Below, piece by piece: positions 54,725-63,805 of a stretch of 64,000 nucleotides of DNA. The translations under genes and the position numbers were made by a program. Where the stretch lies: positions 4,502,501-4,566,500 of the forward strand of contig NZ_CP034451.1 of NCBI RefSeq assembly GCF_003952525.1, given 5' to 3'. How positions within the stretch are numbered: the first letter of the stretch is position 1; each line of letters opens with the position of its first letter. The DNA is from Mesorhizobium sp. M3A.F.Ca.ET.080.04.2.1 (GTDB lineage: Bacteria; Pseudomonadota; Alphaproteobacteria; Rhizobiales; Rhizobiaceae). The notes beneath the pieces are model-generated. The model saw only the letters and a list, made by a program, of their open reading frames with translations. It searched no databases and was not told the DNA's origin.

Positions 54725-54979
54725 ATGGGTGTCGAAAGTCTGCTCCTCTTCATCATCGTCGGCGCGATCGCGGGCTGGCTTGCGGGCCTGATCGTCAAGG
54801 GTTTCGGTTTTGGACTGGTCGGGAACATCGTGGTCGGCATCGTCGGCGCCCTGATCGCCGGCTGGCTGTTCCCGAGGCTGGGTTTTGCGGTGGGCGGCGG
54901 CATCCTTGCCGCGATCGTCCACGCCACGATCGGCGCGGTGATCCTGCTGGTGCTGATCAAACTGGTGAAGCAGGCCTGA
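54725..54979 (+). CDS. GlsB/YeaQ/YmgE family stress response membrane protein
   Basis: An 84-residue protein with three hydrophobic helices and repeated glycine-rich segments GAIAGWLAGLIVKG and GNIVVGIVGALIAGW, the hallmark of the transglycosylase-associated/GlsB family. CGGAGGGAC precedes the ATG at 54725. It is membrane bound and usually induced by acid or envelope stress. The small gene at 55008 follows closely. Confidence 0.9.
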   Translation: MGVESLLLFIIVGAIAGWLAGLIVKGFGFGLVGNIVVGIVGALIAGWLFPRLGFAVGGGILAAIVHATIGAVILLVLIKLVKQA

Positions 54980-55007
54980 CCTTGCAAAGGGACCTCGGAG
55001 ACGCGCC

Positions 55008-55154
55008 ATGAAGCAGAACGCACTCTACCTGATCATCGGCGCGCTCGTGGTCGTGGTCATCGCGCTTGGCGTCTACATCTATCGCGAGCAGACAAGGCCG
55101 AAAGGCGTCGAGCTCAAGATCGACGACAAGGGCATTTCCATCCAGCAGAACTGA
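55008..55154 (+). CDS. 48-residue single-pass membrane protein
   Basis: A short gene encoding 48 residues: a membrane helix (about 5-25) and a charged tail (REQTRPKGVELKIDDKG) ending ISIQQN. It is preceded by CTCGGAGACGCGCC at good spacing and is 28 bases after the GlsB-family gene, so the two are likely co-expressed. No known domain; the tail after the membrane anchor would face the periplasm or cytosol. Too short for routine calling but coherent in start, ribosome binding site and stop. Confidence 0.65.
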   Translation: MKQNALYLIIGALVVVVIALGVYIYREQTRPKGVELKIDDKGISIQQN

Positions 55155-55249
55155 TCGAGCGCCGGGAGAACTGTCGCCATTCGCCAGGCGCCCAGGGCGG
55201 TGGCTTGTTTGTCTCAAGCCAAATCCGGACGGAAAACCGTTTCACACGC

Positions 55250-56140
55250 CTAAAAATACCGGCGGTAGGCAAGCTTCTCCAGCAGCGTTGCATGACGAGC
55301 CGGCGGGATATCTCCGACTTGCGTGTATCCGACCTCGGAGAGCGTTGGCTCCATGATGGCACACAGCGCATCGAGGTCGCGCTGCGGGAGCTGGCGCCAT
55401 TTGCCGATCGAAGACGTGGGCAGCCTGGGCTTCTTGCCGGTCTGGGCCATAGACAGTGAAAGCCTGCCAAACAGGCGACTTACGGTAGCCTCATAGTCCA
55501 GGACCAAGTCCTCGTATTTGACCTCGATATAGCGTTCGCCGAGCGTTTGAGAAAACTCCCTGGCAAGATCGACGTGGTATTGCCACCGATGCGCGTTAAA
55601 CAGCATGCCGCGAGCCCGATAGGCCCGCTGCGTCATGGGATATCCGTGCCAGGAGTCGAGATCGGAACTGCCGAAATAGACCTTCCGCCAGAACGCGGCT
55701 TTGGGCGCCACAAAAGGGCTCAGCGCGACATCGCGGCCGTCCCGCACCAGATGGATGAAAATCGCCTTCGGAAAATACCTTCGTATCAAGGGGACGATCA
55801 GCAGCGTTTCGCACAGCTTCCAGCCCCACCGGGTCGCGGCACCCAAGTCACGAAGGTGATTGCCGAAATGGCGTTCGGCCAAGCGACGGCTTTGAGGGTC
55901 GTCGAGCTCGCGGCCGGCTGGCACGCCGTTTCGTGACGCGAGAACCGCGTGCTCCACCAATGGCTGGATTTCCAGGCAATCGAGCGACTCGTTCAGGTTC
56001 GTGCCCATGTATACGCCAGCGTCCATCAGCACCCGAGCAAGAAGTCGGCTGCCCGAGTGAGCGGTGTTGATGACGACAATCGGCGGTGGAAGCGCGGAAG
56101 CCAGATGGGGGCCGGCATTATCTATCGTTTGCAACTTCAA
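55250..56140 (-). CDS. Sulfotransferase family protein
   Basis: A 296-residue sulfotransferase. VINTAHSGSRLLARVL at 24-39 is the 5'-phosphosulfate loop for PAPS, and IHLVRDGRDVALSP the 3'-phosphate site. Such enzymes transfer sulfate to oligosaccharides or other polar groups, for example on Nod factors or surface glycans. The only start in frame at this end is TTG (56140), 11 bases after AGGTGG in a small hairpin. The gene lies beside an MscS channel and glycosyltransferases. The acceptor is unknown. Confidence 0.82.
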   Translation of the reverse strand: MKLQTIDNAGPHLASALPPPIVVINTAHSGSRLLARVLMDAGVYMGTNLNESLDCLEIQPLVEHAVLASRNGVPAGRELDDPQSRRLAERHFGNHLRDLGAATRWGWKLCETLLIVPLIRRYFPKAIFIHLVRDGRDVALSPFVAPKAAFWRKVYFGSSDLDSWHGYPMTQRAYRARGMLFNAHRWQYHVDLAREFSQTLGERYIEVKYEDLVLDYEATVSRLFGRLSLSMAQTGKKPRLPTSSIGKWRQLPQRDLDALCAIMEPTLSEVGYTQVGDIPPARHATLLEKLAYRRYF

Positions 56141-56617
56141 ATTGATTCAATCCACCTGGAATTTCAATTGAATCAAGCCCCACTCAAAAGAGTAATATAC
56201 TATCCAGCTTAAAACCAGATCTAAGCTCAGATCATGCCCAGATCTGGCGCCCTGGAAGGGCCAAATCCGTTGGAACCTCGGGAAAGCAGCGCCGGGCGAA
56301 TTGCCAAGTGCTTGATGCTCGCCAGTGCGATCCGGCGATATCGGCAGCGCGACAAGGTCGGCATGCGGCTTCCTGCTTATGACTGCTCTCGGCGCCTACG
56401 TGCCGTTGGCATTGGCTGTCGTTCGTTCGCGCTGCGGGAATATGCGGCGTCTGATACTTTTCAGCCGGTGGGCTATCGGCGCGGAGTGTTTGACCAACGC
56501 CGCTTGAAAGTCACGGACCTCCGGATGCTGCCGGCCGAATTTTCAGACACCGTCAGCGTCAGAGGGCGTCTTAACGTTTGAAGCTGTGCGCGCCAAGGCG
56601 GCCGTGACCGGCAGCCG
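56141..56617. other. 477-base gap between sulfotransferase and MscS gene
   Basis: TTGATTCAAT (56142-56151) and ATTGAATCAA (56167-56176) are inverted repeats directly before the sulfotransferase start, bracketing its ribosome binding site. 56141-56235 is AT-rich. Frames at 56234-56581 and 56325-56507 have codon use unlike neighbours and match nothing known, so no gene is called. Confidence 0.5.
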
Positions 56618-58909
56618 TCACGGTTTTCCTACTCCGGTCGTGCTGGCTCTTCTTCTGCGCCGATTGGTGTGCGACTGCGCGACGGCGACCAATTCGGGCG
56701 TGATCGCCGGGGACGCAGTCTCTGCCCCGGCCGGGTTCAGCGGCCCCTGGATCTGGACGGTTGGGAATGGGAGTTCGATGCCCTGCTCCTTGAAGACCTG
56801 GCGGAGGCGTACATAGAATTTGCGTTTCATACCGAAGGCGCCTCCCGGTATGGTTTTGACCTTGACCCGCAATACGATGCCGTACTCACCGAACTCCTGC
56901 ACGCCCTGCATCTTGATCGGTTCGAGCACCCAGTGTTTGAACTCGGGATCTTCCGCCAGTTCGAGGCCAATTCGCTTGATCAGCCTGCGAGCGAAGTCGA
57001 TATCGGTGTCATAGCCGACGGTGATGTTGAATTTGTCGGTAACCCAGTCACGGCTCTGGTTCTGGACTGCCCCGAGTTCACCGAAAGGGATGGTGAACAG
57101 CGAGCCACGATGGTGCCGCAGCTTCACGGAGCGCAGCGAAAAGCTCTCCACGGTGCCCACATAACGGCCCGACGAGATGTATTCGCCAACACGAAACGCA
57201 TCATCGAGCAGAAAAAATATGCCCGAGATGACGTCCTTGACTATGGTTTGCGCCCCAAATCCCACAGCGACGCCAACGACGCCGGCGCCGGCGATCAGAG
57301 GGCCGATCTGGATACCCATTGAGGCGAGCATCATCAGCACCGCCATCACGACGATCAATGCGAGCAGAATGTTTTGGATGATCGGCAAGAGCGTGTGCAG
57401 ACGCGCCTGCTGCGGATCGACAATCGGCATCTCCTCGTCGCCGATCACCGCGTGCGGCGTCTCGATGCCCAGCTTTCTTTCGATCAAAGCTTTGATGATC
57501 GACCAGCCGAAATCGGCCGCGAGGGCAATGACCACGACATTGATCAAGCCGCGCAATATGAGCGTGGTCGTCGTGTTGCTGTCCTGCATGGACTGCATGT
57601 TCAGACCCCAGACGCGCGCGAGAAGGTAGGCCGCCGCCAGGATCAAGACCATCCGGATTCCGCGATCGATGACAGCGATCGTCACCGCCGGGATCGTAGG
57701 CCGGCCAACATCTTCCGAACCCGGCCGCAGGACGAAATTAACCCCGCGCTGCGTCAGCACGATTGCCAACGGCAGGAAGAGTGCGGCCAAAGCAAACCAG
57801 AACAATATATGAAGGCCGCCGATGCGCAGCAGGAACAGGACGACGAAATAGGCAGTCAATAGCCATGTCGCTCCCGTATGACCGCTTTGGCGCGCACCGT
57901 CCCGCCGTGTTCTCGGCCGGCGCCAAACGGCAAGCAGAAAGAGCAACAGCAGGGCGAGATCGGCGCCCACCGACAGGACCAGCATTCCGTCCTGATCGAT
58001 GCCGAGACCCGGCAAGAGGATAAACGCGGCGGCGAAGAAGGCGAAGACGCCGACGATCCAGGATAGCCAATAGGTCCAATGGTCAGCCGCGTCGTTGGTG
58101 ATCGGCAAGGCACGAACCTCGACGGCGTTCTCGACCTTTAGGAAGGAAGGGACGAGTAGGGCCGTCAGATACATGCGCACACCCCATGTCACGACTGCAG
58201 CGATCAGAAATGTCAGCACAATCTCGCGGATCAGCATTGGCCAGTCGAACAACATGAACGCGCCGGCGCTGCCCAATGCGAAGGAGACGATCAGCAAGCT
58301 GGAATAAAGCGTGCGACCGCCAATCTTCTTGGCTCGCCCAATGGGCGTATCCTTCGGTTGCGCGCTGACCCAAAGACGAAATGGATCGGTGAACTTGTAT
58401 GTTGCCCAAGTGAGGGCCAGACCGGCGGCGATGAAGATCGCAATCACCATCAATACGCCGGCAGGCCGTCTGCCGGACATATCCTGCATGGTCTCCGCCC
58501 GAACGCGCGCGAACTGGTCGGGCAGCAAGGGCAAGGTTCGCACGATCCTTTCGATATGATGCCTGATCCGATCGAGCGTCGAGGATGCCATCGTATTCAT
58601 CTGGCCTGGGGCGACTGCATCGGACGATGCGCCGGCCGGCGAAGCTGCTGCCTTGGCCCCCGTTGTCCCGGCGGCCCGGTCTCGTTGTTCAGCCACCCAG
58701 GCCTTCACCGACGGATCGTCGAGAAGGTCGAATAGCTGCTTGACCCTTTCGGGTGGGACCGGCGCCGGCGCTTGCGCCTTTGCCGGACCGGCCAACAAGA
58801 GGGCGATGCCTATGATGAGCAGCCTGGCAATCAGGACCAACATCGCCGCCAGACGTCCGGGACCTCGTGCCAGGCTCGTGACTGCCCATCGTTGAATCAT
58901 GAGCGGCAT
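56618..58909 (-). CDS. Large MscS-type mechanosensitive ion channel
   Basis: A 763-residue inner-membrane protein. A signal-like segment (about 23-45) is followed by a periplasmic-type stretch and about ten membrane helices. The last helix and MscS domain contain the glycine/alanine-rich GPLIAGAGVVGVAVGFGAQTIVKDVISG pore-lining segment, followed by the beta domain (GRYVGTVESFSLRSVKLRHHRG). It opens on osmotic downshock to release solutes. ATG at 58909 is preferred over TTG at 58939. Confidence 0.9.
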   Translation of the reverse strand: MPLMIQRWAVTSLARGPGRLAAMLVLIARLLIIGIALLLAGPAKAQAPAPVPPERVKQLFDLLDDPSVKAWVAEQRDRAAGTTGAKAAASPAGASSDAVAPGQMNTMASSTLDRIRHHIERIVRTLPLLPDQFARVRAETMQDMSGRRPAGVLMVIAIFIAAGLALTWATYKFTDPFRLWVSAQPKDTPIGRAKKIGGRTLYSSLLIVSFALGSAGAFMLFDWPMLIREIVLTFLIAAVVTWGVRMYLTALLVPSFLKVENAVEVRALPITNDAADHWTYWLSWIVGVFAFFAAAFILLPGLGIDQDGMLVLSVGADLALLLLFLLAVWRRPRTRRDGARQSGHTGATWLLTAYFVVLFLLRIGGLHILFWFALAALFLPLAIVLTQRGVNFVLRPGSEDVGRPTIPAVTIAVIDRGIRMVLILAAAYLLARVWGLNMQSMQDSNTTTTLILRGLINVVVIALAADFGWSIIKALIERKLGIETPHAVIGDEEMPIVDPQQARLHTLLPIIQNILLALIVVMAVLMMLASMGIQIGPLIAGAGVVGVAVGFGAQTIVKDVISGIFFLLDDAFRVGEYISSGRYVGTVESFSLRSVKLRHHRGSLFTIPFGELGAVQNQSRDWVTDKFNITVGYDTDIDFARRLIKRIGLELAEDPEFKHWVLEPIKMQGVQEFGEYGIVLRVKVKTIPGGAFGMKRKFYVRLRQVFKEQGIELPFPTVQIQGPLNPAGAETASPAITPELVAVAQSHTNRRRRRASTTGVGKP

Positions 58910-59246
58910 CGTGCTGTTAGCCTTCCGGTCAATCGGCAAGCAACGACATCTATGTCCATTGTTGCTTCACCTTGAAGAAACCGGTGTTGCCGCGCAAGTC
59001 CTCTTTGTTCCGAGTCTGGGCCGGGTTCGATTAGCCGCCGGGGGCAGGGCGGCACTCCGACCCCGCCCTAGGCCTCCAGGTTCTTCCCGACCGACCGGCA
59101 AGCAGGCAGCCCAGCAGAGGCATCCTCACGACGTCCGCCATGAACCTCTTCGGTAATACAATTTGAAAAATGCGCCCTCATGTTTCACAACAGGCGGTAG
59201 ACCAGCGAGCATGGTGTCAGGCGAGAGTTCGGAAAGACGTTCAACA
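58910..59246. other. 337-base gap before glycosyltransferase genes
   Basis: No coding frame resembles a protein. Candidate starts at 59163 and 59211 read into the glycosyltransferase frame but add residues unlike the family. Nothing else is recognised. Confidence 0.4.
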
Positions 59247-60461
59247 ATGACCCAGCACGTCCAAGACGCTCGAATTCTCATGTACAGCCACGACACGTTC
59301 GGGCTCGGCCATTTGCAGCGCTGCCGGACGATCGCGCATTCGCTGGTCGAGGATTTCCACGGACTTCAGGTGCTTATCATTTCGGGTGCGACCATCGCGG
59401 GCGCCTTCGACTACCGCGCCCGCGTCGACTTCGTGAAGATCCCCAGCGTCATCAAGTTGCGCAACGGCGAATACACCTCGCTCGAAAAGGATATCGATCT
59501 GCATGAGACGCTAAGGATGCGCCAGTCGATCATCCGCCACACAGCCGAGACCTTTCGGCCCGATATCTTCATCGTCGACAAGGAACCGCTCGGCCTGCGC
59601 GGTGAGATCGAGGACACGCTGTCCTACCTCAAGACGCGGGGTACCACGCTCGTGCTTGGACTGCGCGAGGTGATGGACGCGCCGCATCTGCTCGAAGCAG
59701 AGTGGGAACGCAGGGACGTGATGCGCAAGATAGGCCTGTTCTACGATAAGGTGTGGGTCTATGGCCCACCGGATTTCTATGATCCGCTGGTCGGCCTGGA
59801 TGTGCCGCCGGCTGTCAGGGCAAAGATGAAGTTCGTCGGTTTCCTGCAACGGAGCCTGCCGCAGAACGAATTGCCCGGCCACCGGCCCGAGGGCGACTAT
59901 ATCCTCGTCACCACGGGTGGCGGCGGTGACGGCGCCGAACTGATCCACAACGTCATCGACGCCTACCAGCAGGATTCGCAATTGCAGCACAGGGCGTTGA
60001 TCGTGCTTGGGCCCTACATGCCGGCGCGCAAGCGCAACAAGCTGCGCAAGAAGGGGGCCAAGATCCCCTATATCAAGATCATCGACTTCGACAACCGCAT
60101 GGAAGAGCTGATCGCCGGCGCCCGGGCGGTAGTGGCGATGGGCGGTTACAACACCTATTGCGAGATACTGTCCTTCGACAAGCCGGCGCTGATCGTGCCG
60201 CGCGTCGAGCCCCGCGAGGAACAACTGATCCGTGCGCGGCGCGCAGCCGAACTCGGCCTCATCGAGATGCTTTTGCCGGAGGAAGCCGCGGATTACCAGC
60301 GATTTGCCGATACACTGAAGGTGCTGCCAGACCGGCGCCGCCCATCGCAGAGCAATCCGCACCTGACGCTGGAAGGGCTGCCTCACATTTCCGAAATCGT
60401 CGCGGATCTGCTCGACCGGCGCGCCGGCCATCACCTTTCGGTCATTGAAGGCATGAACTGA
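59247..60461 (+). CDS. GT28-type glycosyltransferase (UGT-like, COG4671 type)
   Basis: A 404-residue glycosyltransferase with two Rossmann-like halves (GT-B fold). GLGH at 19-22 in the N-terminus follows RILMYSHDTF, and the C-terminal MGGYNTYCEILSF motif near 280-300 resembles MurG/GT28 nucleotide-sugar binding. The gene is a paralogue of that at 61704 and flanks a GT4-type transferase. It is likely cytosolic and adds a sugar to a lipid or protein acceptor. Starts at 59211 or 59247 are possible. Confidence 0.82.
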   Translation: MTQHVQDARILMYSHDTFGLGHLQRCRTIAHSLVEDFHGLQVLIISGATIAGAFDYRARVDFVKIPSVIKLRNGEYTSLEKDIDLHETLRMRQSIIRHTAETFRPDIFIVDKEPLGLRGEIEDTLSYLKTRGTTLVLGLREVMDAPHLLEAEWERRDVMRKIGLFYDKVWVYGPPDFYDPLVGLDVPPAVRAKMKFVGFLQRSLPQNELPGHRPEGDYILVTTGGGGDGAELIHNVIDAYQQDSQLQHRALIVLGPYMPARKRNKLRKKGAKIPYIKIIDFDNRMEELIAGARAVVAMGGYNTYCEILSFDKPALIVPRVEPREEQLIRARRAAELGLIEMLLPEEAADYQRFADTLKVLPDRRRPSQSNPHLTLEGLPHISEIVADLLDRRAGHHLSVIEGMN

Positions 60462-60462
60462 G

Positions 60463-61707
60463 TTGCAACGTCGCAAGATAGTCGTGGTTCTGAAGGGCTA
60501 CCCGCGTCTGTCTGAAACCTTCATCGCGCAGGAGCTGCTCGGACTGGAGCGCGCCGGATTCGATCTGGTGCTTGTCGCGCTCAGGCGGCCGACCGACACA
60601 AAACGCCACCCTGTGCATGACGAGATCAAAGCGCCCGTCCACTATCTGCCGGAATATCTGCATGAAGAGCCGCTGCGCGTGCTTCGCTCGCTGTGTGCTT
60701 GTCTGCTGAGGCCGGGATTCTGGCGCGCGCTCGGATCGCTGGCTATCGATGTCCCCCGTGACTTTACCCGCAACCGCGTGCGCCGCTTCGGACAGGCGCT
60801 GGTGCTGGCGGCCGAATGGCCGGAAGACGGGGCCTGGCTGCATGCACATTTCGCGCACACACCGGCGTCGGTGACACGCTATGCCAGCCAGCTTCGTGGC
60901 CTGCCCTGGAGTTGCTCGGCCCATGCCAAGGACATCTGGACTTCGGCGGATTGGGATCTGGCCGGCAAGCTTTCGTCGGCGCGCTGGACGGTCACTTGCA
61001 CGAAAACCGGCTTCGAGCGCCTGAAAGAGCTCGCCAACGGCAAGTCGCCTGTGCATCTGAGCTATCATGGGTTGGATCTCGATCGCTTCGGCAGTTTCAG
61101 CGAAGCGCGCAAACAGCATGACGGCTCGGCGCCGAACGAACCGGTTGTCGTTCTGAGTGTCGGGCGCGCCGTTGAAAAGAAAGGTTACGATACCCTGCTG
61201 GAGGCCCTTGCTCTCTTGCCTGGCGATTTGGCGTGGCGTTTCGAGCATATCGGCGGCGGCGAGCAGATGGAGCGGCTCAAGGCGTTGGCGCAGAAGCTCG
61301 GCCTGGATGGTCGCGTCTCGTGGAAGGGGGCGCTGGCGCAGGAGGAGGTGCTTCAGCACTACCGCCGCGCCGACATCTTCGCCCTGGCCTGCAGGATCAC
61401 CGCGAACGGTGACCGGGACGGCCTGCCGAACGTTCTGGTGGAGGCGGCCAGCCAGCGGCTGGCCTGCGTGTCGACCGACATTTCCGGCGTGCCGGAGCTT
61501 TTGTCGGCGAATGAAACTGGGCTGCTGGTTCCGACGGAAGACCCGATTGCCCTGGCACAGGCGCTGGAGCATCTGATCCGTGATCCCGTGTTGCGCGCCC
61601 GCCTGGGCGACGCCGCAGAGCGGCGCGTGCGCGGCAATTTCGATCATATGGCAAGCATTGGACAGCTCAAGGAACTGTTCGAGCGCGAGTGGCGGCCCGC
61701 CGAATGA
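60463..61707 (+). CDS. GT4-type glycosyltransferase
   Basis: A 414-residue GT-B glycosyltransferase of family 4. The N-terminal KGYPRLSETFIAQELLGLERAG is typical of the group that includes colanic acid glycosyltransferases; the C-terminal half has VGRAVEKKGYDTLLEAL and PNVLVEAASQRLACVSTDISGVPELL, the GT4 nucleotide-sugar site. The TTG start at 60463 overlaps nothing and lies 1 base after the upstream stop. The stop overlaps the next start by ATGA. Confidence 0.9.
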   Translation: MQRRKIVVVLKGYPRLSETFIAQELLGLERAGFDLVLVALRRPTDTKRHPVHDEIKAPVHYLPEYLHEEPLRVLRSLCACLLRPGFWRALGSLAIDVPRDFTRNRVRRFGQALVLAAEWPEDGAWLHAHFAHTPASVTRYASQLRGLPWSCSAHAKDIWTSADWDLAGKLSSARWTVTCTKTGFERLKELANGKSPVHLSYHGLDLDRFGSFSEARKQHDGSAPNEPVVVLSVGRAVEKKGYDTLLEALALLPGDLAWRFEHIGGGEQMERLKALAQKLGLDGRVSWKGALAQEEVLQHYRRADIFALACRITANGDRDGLPNVLVEAASQRLACVSTDISGVPELLSANETGLLVPTEDPIALAQALEHLIRDPVLRARLGDAAERRVRGNFDHMASIGQLKELFEREWRPAE

Positions 61708-62879
61708 AGCGACTTCGCGTTTTCTTCTACGTCCAGCACCTCCTCGGTATCGGCCATCTGGCGCGCGCCAGCCGAATTGCGGCGGCTCTGGTCGATGACG
61801 GATTTGACGTCACCGTCGTGACCGGCGGAGCGCCGATCGCGGGGTTTCCGGGATCGGGTGTGAAATCTGTAGCCCTGCCGCCTGTCACCTCCGGTGATGA
61901 GGGCTTTTCCGGACTTGTCGATCTCCAGGGCAAACCCATCGACGAAGCTTTCAAGAAATGCCGCTCAGAGATGCTGCTGCAGGCATTTCGGGATTGCAGG
62001 CCCGATATCGTCATTGTCGAAGCGTTTCCATTTGGACGCCGGCAGATGCATTTCGAACTCTTGCCGCTGATCGAGGCCATCGACGCGACGTTGCCCAAGC
62101 CGCTGCTGGCGACGTCCGTCCGTGATATCCTTCAGGACCGCGTCAAGCCGGGCCGAAACGAGGAAACGGTCGATCTCATCAACAGGCATTTCGACCTTGT
62201 CATGGTCCACGGCGATCCGGCTTTCGCAACCATCGACAGGACGTTTCCACTGGCTGGGGCGATCAGGGCCGAGGTTGCCTACACAGGGCTCGTTGCTGCG
62301 CCGCCACCGTCCGCGGCCTCCGAGCGCTTCGACGTCCTGGTGTCGGTTGGCGGCGGGGCTGCGGGGAAAAGCCTTGTCACGTCCACCATCGCGGCGGCGC
62401 ACAATGCCAACAATGCCTGGAAATGGTGTTTGATCACCGGCCCAAACCTGCCGAAAGACGAGTTTGACGTGATCGCGCGCAATGCCACGCCGGGTCTGTC
62501 CATCTTCCGCTTCCGCGCCGATTTCGCCAGCCTGCTGACCGGCGCCCGCCTGTCAGTCTCGCAGGCGGGCTACAACACCGTTTGCGATATCCTGCGCGCC
62601 GGTTGTCGCTCCCTGCTCGTTCCGTTTGCAGCCGGCGCCGAAACCGAACAGACGGTTCGCGCGCTGATGCTTGAAGAACTCGGTCTTGCAACCGTGCTGA
62701 TGGAAAAGGATCTGACGCCTGAAGGTTTGGCCCAAACGATCGCACAGGCGCTTCTGGGACCTGCGCCAGCCGCGCATCGCCTCGACCTGGAAGGCGGGCC
62801 TCGTTCGGCGCAAATCCTGCGCGAGCAATATCGAAGATGGTCCCGGAAGGAGGGGCTTGGTTTCGGAAAAGTTCAGTGA
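61704..62879 (+). CDS. GT28-type glycosyltransferase, paralogue of 59247
   Basis: A 391-residue protein sharing the FYVQHLLGIGH N-terminal motif (15-18 GIGH) and the C-terminal SQAGYNTVCDILRAG segment with 59247. ATGA overlap with the GT4 gene implies coupling. The two paralogues with a GT4 enzyme between them form a three-gene run for a short glycan or glycolipid. Family assignment to GT28-like is by motif only. Confidence 0.82.
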   Translation: MKRLRVFFYVQHLLGIGHLARASRIAAALVDDGFDVTVVTGGAPIAGFPGSGVKSVALPPVTSGDEGFSGLVDLQGKPIDEAFKKCRSEMLLQAFRDCRPDIVIVEAFPFGRRQMHFELLPLIEAIDATLPKPLLATSVRDILQDRVKPGRNEETVDLINRHFDLVMVHGDPAFATIDRTFPLAGAIRAEVAYTGLVAAPPPSAASERFDVLVSVGGGAAGKSLVTSTIAAAHNANNAWKWCLITGPNLPKDEFDVIARNATPGLSIFRFRADFASLLTGARLSVSQAGYNTVCDILRAGCRSLLVPFAAGAETEQTVRALMLEELGLATVLMEKDLTPEGLAQTIAQALLGPAPAAHRLDLEGGPRSAQILREQYRRWSRKEGLGFGKVQ

Positions 62880-62896
62880 TCGCGACAAGGTGTTAG

Positions 62897-63003
62897 CGCG
62901 CGTCGCGGTCTGGTGAGATTCATGCGGCGCGCTTCAACTCCTTGTCTTCACGCATGTCGTTGTCTCAGGACCGCGCACACTTCTGAGCGACATGCATTAA
63001 TGC
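62897..63003. repeat. Intergenic palindromic repeat (R2-like)
   Basis: Contains CGCGCGTCGC, a TTGTCTTCACGCATGTCGTTG segment and CGACATGCATTAATGCAT at its end. It resembles the first half of 54457-54557 in order and composition. Located between the glycosyltransferase run and the convergent methyltransferase-like gene. Confidence 0.65.
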
Positions 63004-63004
63004 A

Positions 63005-63679
63005 TCAAACGGCTCCAATCAGCATGAAGCGCGTATAATTCTTTGTCGGCAGTTCGCCGGAAAACCGCACCTCCCGTAGCGCCGCCATTGCTTCGAAGGC
63101 TGCAAGCGAAGCGACGCAGTTGATGTGCGTCGGCTCGCTGAAATAGTCGTTCGATTGCAGCAGCACATTCGTGCCCTGCGGAAGCAGGGCAAGCCAGGCA
63201 CGCAGATCGGCTATGTGTTCGCAGCTGGTATTGACTGCCAGGTCGGGCCGTCCGGTCGCATAATCGAGCGCGTACATGTCGGCCGTCAGCGCCTGGAACC
63301 GGTCGCCGGCTTCCCGGTTGAGGGTCCGGGCGACCGGAGCGACTTCGGGATCGATGTCGATGCTATCGATCGCCGCGATGTCGAAGCGGGTGTCGTTGAA
63401 AAGCATTGCCGGCAATACGCCGTACCATCCACCCAGAACCCATATGCGCCCGAACCGGCCGCCGCAACTGTCGAACAGCCCGTCGAGCGCCCACATCTTG
63501 CAGGCGACCTGCTTGTGGTTGAAGGCGTTGGCGATGTCGGCCTGCGGGTGCTTGGCGATGACGCGCGCCAGTCCTGCCACGAGAGGGCAGCTGACATAGG
63601 CAGCAATTCCACGCGTGAGGTCCAAGGCTTGCTCGTGCCAGTCCATGCCGGCATTGCGTGGTTGCGCGACATCCATCAT
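63005..63679 (-). CDS. Class I SAM methyltransferase-like protein
   Basis: A 224-residue protein with the glycine-rich SAM-binding pattern IWVLGGWYGVLPAMLF followed by AIDSIDIDPEVAPVA, where the acidic residues would bind the ribose, then a NTSCEHIADLRAWLALLPQG segment. The remainder is not assigned to a known subfamily. Start codons at 63679, 63676 and 63646 are possible. It may modify an intermediate of the glycosyltransferase pathway or be unrelated; context only suggests the former. Confidence 0.6.
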   Translation of the reverse strand: MMDVAQPRNAGMDWHEQALDLTRGIAAYVSCPLVAGLARVIAKHPQADIANAFNHKQVACKMWALDGLFDSCGGRFGRIWVLGGWYGVLPAMLFNDTRFDIAAIDSIDIDPEVAPVARTLNREAGDRFQALTADMYALDYATGRPDLAVNTSCEHIADLRAWLALLPQGTNVLLQSNDYFSEPTHINCVASLAAFEAMAALREVRFSGELPTKNYTRFMLIGAV

Positions 63680-63805
63680 ATTCGTCTTGTATGTTGGGAT
63701 TTCGGGCGGCACAACGCAATCTTGCCCTCGCGCGAGGCTGTTTGATTTCGCGGACGTGATTTTGCGGCAAGTCGCTTCGCCATTGCCCGTGCGGGAGAGA
63801 GCCTG

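Noticed and set aside
56234..56581. 115-residue plus-strand gene
   Set aside because: No ribosome binding site, atypical third-position base use, no family resemblance.
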